A stretch of DNA of 64,000 nt, taken from positions 26,224,058 through 26,288,057 of the forward strand of contig OZ005689.1 of assembly GCA_963930775.1 (NCBI GenBank). Reading direction: 5' to 3'. How positions within the stretch are numbered: position 1 is the first letter of the stretch; each line of letters begins with the position of its first letter. This DNA is from Cliona cf. orientalis (taxonomy: Eukaryota; Porifera; Demospongiae; Clionaida; Clionaidae). A model generated the notes under the pieces. That model worked only from the letters and a program-made list of their open reading frames with translations. It searched no databases and was not told the origin of the DNA. This document shows positions 55,576 through 64,000 of the stretch, in pieces. Both the position numbers and the translations under genes were made by a program.

Positions 55576-55830
55576 CCCCCCCAGACGCAATTTAGTTATG
55601 ACCCTCACCGAACATGTTTAAAAATTATTGGGATTGACCATATCATGCTTAATTAAATATAATTATCACATGTATTATCTTTTATTTTTATAATATATAC
55701 TCTAGTATGATACATTGTCAACAATCATCATGCAATGTAGCTTGATGTGTATATATACATTTTAGTTATGATCTTTTGCCACATTTATCAGGTCTACCAT
55801 TGCATTTATTTCTTTGAGAGAAGCTTCACT

Positions 55831-56190
55831 TCAGTGACCCTGTCTGAGCATAAACACTCGTAAAACAAGCTCATCTTTGCTTCCTAAGTAAGGCAATTTG
55901 TGAGCTCTAAGTATGGCCTTCAACTTTGCCACTGTCAAACGATTTATGCCGGATATAGTATGAGGAACGGATAGTATGTTACCAGAGTATAGTATAGTAC
56001 GAGAGAGTGGGGGTTCTTCTTTATTTTGTTTTTGATATAATATTATGAGTGAACAAAGCTGGTGCTTCAGCAAAGCAGGTGTTACAGGAATTCCAAGCTG
56101 GCGACCCCTCACGTCCAGCTGAGGTTTTGTATTTTCCTTGTATAAAGCCTCTTCCCTCCATCTCTCCTTTTCCAATTCAGAATTCAGCTA
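55831..56190 (-). pseudogene. SAP-domain C-terminus of OTU/DDE-like gene
   Basis: Continues in the same frame as 56188-57018 after an in-frame TAG at 56188-56190. It ends in ISGINRLTVAKLKAILRAHK then LPYLGSKDELVLRVFML, a SAP motif (two amphipathic helices with LxxxGxKxELxxR). SAP domains bind DNA, often at AT-rich sites. Stop at 55831. Confidence 0.75.
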
Positions 56191-58652
56191 GCTGACTTTG
56201 TAACTGCTCATCAATTTTCTTTTGGTACTCTCTGACTTCATGGGTGGAATCCAAGCAAGTAATGCAACTTGTTTAATGATATCCTCCGATGGATCATGTA
56301 CAATATTAAAAAAGAGATCAAGTATCTTTGTGGGGAGAAAAGCACCGGGTATATCCGTCCATGATCGACCATGCGCTAAGTTTACTGTTTCTTCTAGTGG
56401 TAGATAGTGCAGCTCCCCGGTCTTAATCCATCTGATGTAATCAGGAAGCGGTTGAAGTTCATACCGATTGCATGCGACTTCTACTTCGGGGGAGTAGAGT
56501 ACTGTCGAGTACTTATCTCTCCAACACGTTACTTTGTCTTTCAGCAGTCCATTATCGATGAGCAGATGGTCTTTTAGGTACGTACCAGTAAATTCTAGTG
56601 GTGTTTCCCATGTATAGTGAAGGTCTTGGAGCAACCGATTCTGCTGAACCTTATAGCTTGGTGTGTACTCTTGCTTGGCGTCCTCACTAAGACTCAAAAA
56701 CGTAGTCATATTCCTATCATCATTAAAGAGGTAATCTTCCATTTTTATACCTCTATAGCAAAGCAGTTGCTCCTTTCCAAATGACCCTGAACAGATGCAC
56801 CCTTGAATTTCTTCTGCCATGTCTTCCATATTTTCTCTATGCTCTTTCGAGCCAACTGTAGCACGAGGATGCACTGCATTGCTTGAAAATGGACCGTGTT
56901 TGGACAAAACTTCATTTTCTGCTGCATGAACTCTTTCCACAAAGTTTCTTTTGCTATGGTACTCTGCAAAAGCAATTTGGGTTATCTTTTCAAGATTCAG
57001 GAACAATAGCAACCTCACAAGACAAATTGTACTGTTGCAGCACTTGGCTGTTCTGCTGGACCATTGTCGACGATGAAAGTAAATTGTTTTTTTAACTTCT
57101 TGGTGGATCTATCACGAAAAAAGGGATCTAATGCTGGGATGGAGAGAAGAAATATTTCATTAAAGCACTTAAAGGTGTCATCTGGCTCAAAAAATGAAAG
57201 ATTGAGGAGAGTCACTCCTTGCCCACTACGGGTAACTTGAAGTGTGGTAGTTTGAGATACTGGGATATCAAGTGATTCGACCTGATCACATGTTAGTGTA
57301 GATATCACTGGTTTCAAAAACAAAAAGGTCATTGGTGTTACAGCATTGGTGCGTGACTGATCCCATGTGTGGTCCGGATGAAGTTGCTTCTTGCTCCAGG
57401 AATGTCCAGGACGCTGGACAGGAGATGAATCAGCTAAAATGATAGCCTTGGCATCCTTGGATACAACAACACAGGGTGCAAGGTCGACTGTACTCTCTAC
57501 CTTTAAATTAACATTCGATGTGGACCAATGCAAGTTGACTACCAGCTGTGGTACCCCTACCCTTGGTGGTTTCTTTAAGGAAAGATTAGCGTTCACTCCT
57601 TTTCCAGCGTGGTGCCGAACAGCTTGTAAACTCCCTCTGCGATAATTATTTGTATAATTGTAACACGAGCTCAAGCAGATGTTAAAGCCTTGAGGTGCTA
57701 GTGAAAGAAGTATCTCTCTTGCTCGCTTCATACTGGTAACGTTGTCGATTGCTCTGTATAAGGTACCTGTTATTAGCCTGGGATGTGATTCCAGCCCTCC
57801 ACCACCACCTTCACTAACATCCAACTCCCCAAATGCATATTCTAGTGCCATGGACAGCTCAGGAAACTGCTCAGTCTTCAGCTTTCTTCCTCTACCTTTT
57901 GCAATTGTCTTCATTTCCTTGACCTTCCTTGCAGAAACTATTCTTTTATAGAGTTGATGCTGCTGTTCACGTGTCAGATCGTTTCTGACTATCTGTGATG
58001 TTTTCTTGATTTGATCAAAAATAGGAAGGGCTGCTTCAACACTTCGTTTGGCATTGGCAGTTCCTGCCCGACTAGAGATACCCTGAAGCTTGGCCGCAAA
58101 CTGTGTGCTTGTGAGTGTAGCCATCACTGCCTTTAGTACCTGCCTATCCCTGTGAGTGTCCATATATTCCAATGCTTTCCCATACGTCACGTTCAAGTGT
58201 TCTTGGACTCTTGTGTTCACAACTATGTCTTCTGGCAGATTTAAACACTTTAAGGTATCTAGCAAACGCAGGACATTTGAACCTGGTGGGCAGTAGGTCA
58301 AGTAAGCAACATTGTACACATAGACTTGCACAAGATTGAGATGCTTGCTATATACATTGTACAATTCAGCAGACGGTATACTTTTCCTTGTGCTGTCTCC
58401 ATAGACACATGCAGTGTCTTGCGTCTTAACAAACAGTCCCTTTGAAAGGATGAACTCCCCAACTTTCAGTAAAGAAGATAAGTGTGCCTTAGTATGATTA
58501 TCCTTTGCGAGGGCCATTTTCTGCTTCAATTCCTTGATGTTATCGAGTGTACCATCCACTCTGCTTCGATCGATATACTGAATAACACCATCTTCATCAT
58601 AATATGGATGTTGATCTTCTTGCCATGAAGCATTTTTGGTGAATAATGCATT
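56188..58652 (-). pseudogene. DDE-like integrase/transposase core of OTU/DDE-like gene
   Basis: Two long frames, 58652-57015 and 57018-56188, separated by a one-base frameshift at about 57020. The block AKAIILADSSPVQRPGH (possible first Asp), FTFIVDNGPAEQPSAATVQF (second: DNG as in retroviral-type DDE folds) and AEYHSKRNFVERVHAAENEV (candidate Glu in a helix) has the order of an RNase H-fold nuclease. Upstream are helical segments and a Lys/Arg-rich patch. Sequences with the VDNGP and HSKRNFVERVH blocks are widespread in invertebrates. The nuclease assignment is inference; the similarity is seen, not computed. Confidence 0.6.
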
Positions 58653-59909
58653 CTAGCGTTTGTACCACTCAACTGAAACATCAGGGAGTGGAAGTAGATG
58701 AGCTTGTTCATCAATAGGGGGTGCTACCATGTCCATATGGTCGTCATCACTCAATGCATTCTGAGTACTGGTTATCATAATATCCTCATATTGATCATGT
58801 AAGTTATCCTGATAGAGAGGATGATCCAACTCATTAAGGAGGGAATAGTCAGATGACAACATACTCGAGTCCTGGATGAGAGGAGAATCCAAAGGTGAAT
58901 TGGATTGGTCACCTTCAGAGAGAGGTTGGTCCAGCTCCTTAACAAGAGGAGAGTCAGTTGACAAAGTGCTCTGCTCCTGAATTTGAGAAGAGTGAGTTTG
59001 GGATATAAGCTCAGAAGCTTCCTTGATAACAGAAGAATCAGCTGACATGATGCTCTGTTCATTGACAAGTGGAGAGTGAGCGGTAGATTCAGAGATAGAC
59101 TGGTCAACCAGAGAGAAAGGATTGTCGAGCTCCTGAGTAAGATGTAAGTCAATCTGTGATGGAGCTTGCTCCTGGACAGTGGGTGGTGAGATAGGTTTAT
59201 GCTGGACCAGAGGAGAGTAATTCTTGAAATATGATTTCAAAGTTCTATCTGACGACCCATGCTGCACAAGTTTAGTGTTACTATAGCTACCTCTGGAAAA
59301 TGACAGGTGCACGTCAAGTATCTTACAAGTAGTACTTGGAGGGAATTGTTGAGCCTGAGTAAGAGAAGAGCATGTTTGTGGGCCTATCTTAAGGGAAGAA
59401 TCAACCGAGGTAGTGCTCTGCTCATGGATTAGAGTGTGTGAAGTGTGCTGGTCAGCCTGAGAGAGAGCTTGATCCAGCTCCTGGATGAAAGGAGAGTCAG
59501 CTAACAGATTGCTCTCCTCCTGGATGAGAAGAGAGTGAGTGTGTGAGGTGGGCTGGTCAACCCGAGGGAAACCTTGATCCAGCTCCTGTACGAGAGGAGA
59601 GTCTGCTTGTACAAGCATACAGAATTTGTCTCGGATACATTGTTGTGAGTGCGAGTGCTGTGTGGAGCCTGTCTGCAACGTCGAAGGGAATTGGCAACAT
59701 TTGTGCTTGACTCCAGGTGTACTGATGATGGACTCACTGACTGTACGAGATACAGCTACATTATCCTTTGATACTTTTGCCGTGTCCATACTGGAAGCAG
59801 GAATTTGGTTTACCGGTATACTTGAATCTCTCAGACAGGGCACAAAGTGATTTGGCTGCCAGAACTTATTCAGTGGTGTTGGTAGTGCTCTAGTCCACAT
59901 AATGATCAA
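58653..59909 (-). pseudogene. Disordered linker of OTU/DDE-like gene
   Basis: A 418-codon frame with about ten imperfect repeats of a Ser/Leu/Gln-rich unit (such as DSPLVQELDQ, then QSISESTAHS), low in hydrophobic core. It begins PTPLNKFWQPNHFVPCLRDS, which resembles the end of a vertnin-type OTU region. It ends in an in-frame TAG at 58653-58655; the same frame continues directly into the DDE-like core, so a single base change separates the two. Confidence 0.7.
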
Positions 59910-59966
59910 TGGTACTTGCTGACTGGCTTGTCTAGGTTGTATAACTTCGTGGTAGAAGGGTCTATT

Positions 59967-61650
59967 TCACTCACCAACTTCTGACTGTATTGGCTGCTTT
60001 AAAACCGATGCAAGGCCATGCATATGCCATAAGTTGGAGTACGTACCGTTCTTGGTTGTTTCACAACAATCGAGTCGGAAGCATACTCTTACATGCTCCA
60101 TTGATGATTCAGTTAAGCAGATATCAGAAGCTCGATGAAAGTTGGCAGATGTTACAAACAATACATTTTTAGTGATAACACCTGTGTCTGAGCAAAACGA
60201 AGTGATAGAAGGCTGTAGATAGTACTCCTCATTCATAGTTAACTTGCACACTGTGCGCACCCGAAATTCAGTGAACATTGACTGATTTCCACACAGAAGT
60301 AATGATGCAGCCCTATAATCATAATAAGAAACTTCACATAATATTATAAGCAAAAGTACATAGTACATACATACAGATGAGTACAAGCTGAGTGCTACTG
60401 GTGTAGTTCACAGTGTGTTATGTAAACATGCCAACTGCACCACTTGTCTCACTGATTATTTCTGCATACATGTATAATATACATGAATAGGCCTGTTCAA
60501 ATACTTATTCTTCACTTATCCTACCCAATTATTCAAGATAAAGTTACCCATTTTTCTTAAAAAAAGCTGACAAAATGCAAATGAAACATGAATATGACCA
60601 GAATGTACATGTACATTTTTGGCCAACAAGTGCTGGATTACATGCAAATTCTCTCCTTATAAGTTGAGGCTAAAGGAGGTTTTAGCACTCCCAAAAATGA
60701 TCGACGACTAGTTATCTGAGCTGTTTGCTCAAGTGCTTCCATTTGGTCACAGACTCATGTCACATGGCACAAAGTTTTCCATTTTAAGCACACATTGTGC
60801 TAGTATATGCGCACTACTTCCTTGAGCAGTTGAAAAGCCCATCATTCAACTTCTTTAAGAAGCTGCCTATTATTCAAAATATTATTCATGAATATTTGGC
60901 CCAGACCTATATACATGAATACTGCTCAGGCTGTTTTGTCCACGTCTACTCTTGAATCCTGGCTACCACAGTAAGTTACATGTTAGCTTAACTGCATACC
61001 TATAAAGACAGTTACCATCTCCATAGCATGTGATGGGGCACACATAATTCCATTCATCTGGGAGTATAGACTTGGAATATTTATCTAAGGATGTAGTCTG
61101 TAGATCAGGCTGCTGTTGGCTGATATCTAGAGCAGGAATTGATGGGTACAATTGATTAATCAATTCTTGAGTGTGCTTGCAAGCTTCAAGTAGACCATTG
61201 TAACCATCTTTCTGATTGGCATGAGCAAGTGCTGAAAGCTGTCCTTTGAAAAAAGACACGGTTACAACCTGGAACACAAGGTAAGCAGCATAATAATACT
61301 TGGTGGCTGCTAGTGTATGCAGTATTCACTACAGTCAAAGGGAAGACAAAAAAGCGCTAGGATATACATTTCACCCACACAGTGGACCTTGCCACACCAC
61401 AAACGCATACTTGCGTAACCTTGTGGTGAAGTTATTACTCTATCCTCCAGCTCATGCAGCTGGCTTCAAGCATGCACTTTTGCAAAACTATTAGAAAGGG
61501 CCTTGAGCTCAGTACAGTATTAATTTTTACTAACTTCTCACCTTTAGAATGGTCCATGAGGCAGCTTGGCAGGACTGAATGACTTGACCCTTGGTGTCTT
61601 CTATAGTGCTGTATATATGCTGTACCAACTGATGAGCAAGTGTACTGTGA
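59967..61650 (-). pseudogene. Vertnin-like OTU domain, N-terminal exons
   Basis: At least three exons. The first visible, about 61650-61542 (HQLVQHIYSTIEDTKGQVIQ), ends AAAG|GTGAGA. The second, to about 61002, holds FFKGQLSALAHANQKDGYNG and CYGDGNCLYR, the catalytic Cys box of OTU domains, ending at GTATGC. The third, from 60316, reads AASLLLCGNQSMFTEFRVRT, completing the OTU-like motif. This arrangement is that of vertnin OTU-like domains. Whether it is an active deubiquitinase cannot be told. The exon joins preserve frame by my reading but are not confirmed. The gene is truncated or damaged only further downstream. Confidence 0.65.
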
Positions 61651-61654
61651 CTAC

Positions 61655-61819
61655 ATATGCATAGTCATGTGGCTATTATCACCTCCACAGAGACTCTTCT
61701 AGAAAGAATTAACACTATTATATTAATATAACCAGTCACACAGGCTTTCCACTCAGCATGAGCTAGCTTGCTAGAAATTGGTGAGGTCAGAGTGTAAACT
61801 GAGTGTGCATGTGGTAACC
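61655..61819. promoter_or_regulatory. Putative bidirectional promoter
   Basis: The OTU gene (minus) and the PIP-box gene (plus) start within about 170 bp of one another. A shared promoter is inferred from this spacing; no TATA box or CpG island was identified. Confidence 0.35.
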
Positions 61820-62629
61820 ATGTCCAAAAGAAAGCCTTCTTCCACTCAGAAACTTGACTCAGGACCTGCAGCCAAGCGTAAGAGTACTGGTCATGTGCAG
61901 ACAACATTGACAACATATTTTCAAGCGTCAGGACCAAGTGGATCCAAGCCAGTGGAAAGTGGAGCAAGTGGATCCAAGCCAGTGGGAAGTGGAGCATGTG
62001 GATCCAAGCCAGTGATAACTGCAATTCCCCAGGATTTTGGTATCCATATATATACCACCCAAGAAATAGAAGGACGAGTAGGGCTAGCAAAGGAGTACAG
62101 AAGGTATTGGAATGAAAAGGCAAGAGAATACAGTCGTGATAAAAGATTGATGTCGAAGATGGATGGTACAGCTGTTAAAGGAGCCATAAATACCAGTTGG
62201 ACACTACATAAATCGAAGCTGCTCTTGCATCAAGCTGATGAACTTGTAGAGAAGGCAACTGCTGTGTGGCCGAACAAAGCAGCGAGAGATCACATTCTCA
62301 AAGGAATCTTGCACAACACTAAGCGTGTAAAAGTGGCTGATAGTCATCTAAACCTGCTCTACGATGAATTACAATTAAGTGAAGAGAAGATATCAAAGGA
62401 AAAGGAGATGGATAGTGCAATAACAGAGCTGAGAAGGGCCCAGGATGCTTTACACAAAGCAATAGAAAACAAGCGAGCTGATGTAAATAAAGCTGAACAG
62501 CCGCATGATAATGAAGTAATTGCAGTGGCTGATGTTCCAGACTTAACTGGTGAGGAACTGGTTGAAGCTGTTAAGACCGACCAGCTTTCACAGGCGTACG
62601 AAAGTGATCATGAATCAGAAGGTGACTGA
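61820..62629 (+). CDS. Small protein with N-terminal PIP-box motif, 269 residues
   Basis: Start chosen at 61820 (accATGt); an earlier in-frame ATG exists at 61778. The N-terminus is basic with a nuclear-localisation-like KRKSTG and then QTTLTTYFQ, which fits the PCNA-interaction consensus Q-x-x-[ILM]-x-x-[FY]-[FY]. Three Gly/Ser/Lys/Pro repeats (SGASGSKPVG) follow, then a helical, conserved-looking region (LAKEYRRYWNEKAREYSRDK) and a long Glu/Lys-rich coiled coil with an acidic end (YESDHESEGD). The frame is intact while its divergent partner is damaged. I do not recognise the family. Recruitment to replicating DNA by PCNA is inference from the motif. Confidence 0.6.
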   Translation: MSKRKPSSTQKLDSGPAAKRKSTGHVQTTLTTYFQASGPSGSKPVESGASGSKPVGSGACGSKPVITAIPQDFGIHIYTTQEIEGRVGLAKEYRRYWNEKAREYSRDKRLMSKMDGTAVKGAINTSWTLHKSKLLLHQADELVEKATAVWPNKAARDHILKGILHNTKRVKVADSHLNLLYDELQLSEEKISKEKEMDSAITELRRAQDALHKAIENKRADVNKAEQPHDNEVIAVADVPDLTGEELVEAVKTDQLSQAYESDHESEGD

Positions 62630-63102
62630 AACTTGATATTCATACATTTAAATCATTTCCTGATGCTGAGCTGACTGCTGAATCTATAGCTATTTATTCT
62701 AATTTGTCCCTGATTATTGTATCAAACTAATGATTTATTCATTCAAGATTATACGTATAAATAACGGTATAGCACAAATTACAAACTACATAACTCACAG
62801 TGTTATACATACAGGTATTCAGCACTGAGACCGACAGTTACACATATTGTTAGATGTTACCTAGGTAATTAGTGACAGAATAATATTCTCCAATACAGAG
62901 GAATATCAATATTATAATGTTAAACAGGGAACCTCATGTTGGTGTACACAGTGATGCTGTGGGTAATAATATTATGCTCAATGCAAAAGAATAGGTACTA
63001 ATTAAATTCCTATGTCAACATCTAACAAGTCCGTTATAATAATATGGTAGCCACTGTCTCGTATTGGCCCTTCCTGCAGAGATATCTGCCATATATGTCA
63101 TA

Positions 63103-63169
63103 GTTACATGACCTTAATTGGGGTGCATGAGATGCATGGTTGAATGCACCCCAATTAAGGTCTTGTAAC
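63103..63169. other. Hairpin, 18-bp perfect stem
   Basis: ACCTTAATTGGGGTGCAT and ATGCACCCCAATTAAGGT enclose a 15-nt loop; with one mismatch the stem extends to GTTACA/TGTAAC. Confidence 0.85.
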
Positions 63170-63510
63170 TGTCTTATTGGCCCATGACCCCCTCTCATCA
63201 CTGGCCTACCCTATGATCACCCACACCCCTATGGTGGCCGGCAATTTGCCTAATAAAAACTTTGGTTGCTAGGTGATGGCCAATAAATAATTATGTAACA
63301 TAATATATTGATCACAATGCCCTATGGAGCCACATGCAACCATCTGTACACAGTGCCTTGGTTGTGGTTGTGCTATCCATCAACATTGCAGTGTTGTGGT
63401 TACTACACTTATGCCTACATCACTGGTTGTACTCGCTGCTCATAATTATTATATGAGAATAAAGAGCATACTTTCTCCACTATAGATAACTCAGCAAGGG
63501 CGGAGAAATG

Positions 63511-63569
63511 GGGGGGGGGGGGGGGGGGGGGCAGGGGGGCTTCAATCCCCCCCCCCCCCCCCCCCCCCC
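63511..63569. repeat. Poly-G then poly-C runs in inverted arrangement
   Basis: About 22 G followed, after CAGGGGGGCTTCAAT, by about 24 C. Assembly of such runs is unreliable. Confidence 0.9.
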
Positions 63570-64000
63570 ATTTTATCACGTGCCAATACTATAAAATTAT
63601 AGCAACATACGTAGTTCTGGGTGTTTGCAAAAGAATCAAATAGCTAGCTACTAAATCAGTCCAAAAACCGCCACCAGAATGCATCAGAAACGAAATTTCC
63701 AAACTTCCTGGGGAGTATGCCCCCAGACCCCCCCCACCCACTTTTGCTACCTGTTTTCCGCCCTTGGTCGATATACCCAATTTAACTGCATATAATATTA
63801 TAGACATCTCGAAAACCCATGTACATTATTATATACAATTAAGGTAGTCATTATGCATACATGCATGATATCATATCAACTCTATCTACAGTCTGTTAGT
63901 GACCGACACTTAATTTACTGTTAATCCAGCAAGAGTAGCTAGCTAACTATGCCCCCTTTTTTCTTAATTTTAGCAAGGAATTGATTCTTTTTGAAAGAAT

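Larger units (their letters stand above)
62640..64000. other. Non-coding; hairpin and G/C runs
   Basis: No gene. Holds an 18-bp perfect hairpin (63111-63161), G and C runs, and a weak inverted repeat AAGGGCGGA/TCCGCCCTT (63495-63766) that may be a small MITE. Confidence 0.5.

Noticed and set aside
61655-62629. Host vertnin orthologue locus
   Set aside because: The OTU part is vertnin-like, but the downstream DDE-like and SAP parts and stop codons fit a transposon relative better; not excluded.

Overview
The window is eukaryotic DNA, most likely from an early-branching invertebrate such as a sponge or cnidarian; this is inferred from the repeat types and cannot be proved here. Spliceosomal introns (GT..AG), long microsatellites, tRNA-derived repeats and many classes of eukaryotic transposon are visible, and nothing bacterial is. 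I see no clearly intact single-copy host gene. Almost everything recognisable is mobile DNA in various stages of decay, and several elements are nested inside one another.

Layout. 2.4-8.9 kb: a minus-strand Helitron (repeat-rich N-terminus, HUH Rep with Y-x3-Y, PIF1-like helicase, C-terminal OTU domain). 10.2-11.8 kb: an unknown ORF abutting a CR1/L2-like LINE fragment, itself cut by a hAT-like end. 13.35-14.03 kb: a MITE with TA target duplication. 14.48-20.86 kb: an EnSpm/CACTA-type transposon with non-CACTA ends, a broken spliced transposase and an antisense accessory gene with a BEN-like end. 21.5-32.6 kb: a decayed piggyBac gene split by a BEL/Pao retrotransposon (154-bp LTRs at both ends), whose gag is split by a 2.6-kb two-gene IS630-like transposon; a 0.66-kb MITE also sits in the piggyBac 5' part. 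33.2-34.5 kb: a DIRS-like gag remnant. 35.1-40.4 kb: a pogo/Tigger gene split by a TTAA-target element, which carries a second two-gene IS630-like element, whose transposase is split by a 793-bp foldback element. 40.46-43.40 kb: a nearly complete PIF/Harbinger element with two genes, landed 10 bp after the pogo stop codon. 43.6-44.1 kb: a spliced RecQ-like fragment. 46.13-49.2 kb: a third, badly decayed two-gene IS630-like element. 51.7-52.4 kb: a minisatellite. 55.8-61.7 kb: a large minus-strand gene with an OTU domain (vertnin-like), disordered linker, DDE-like core and SAP domain, divergent from a small gene at 61.8-62.6 kb whose product starts with a PCNA-interaction (PIP-box) motif.

The most interesting result is the recurrent two-gene IS630-like system: three independent copies each pair a DD34E transposase with a convergently transcribed accessory protein that has a conserved middle region and a SHOCT-like C-terminus. 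Two copies share diverged terminal repeats and TA targets. The second is the OTU/DDE/SAP gene with its PIP-box partner, which looks like an undescribed transposon type.
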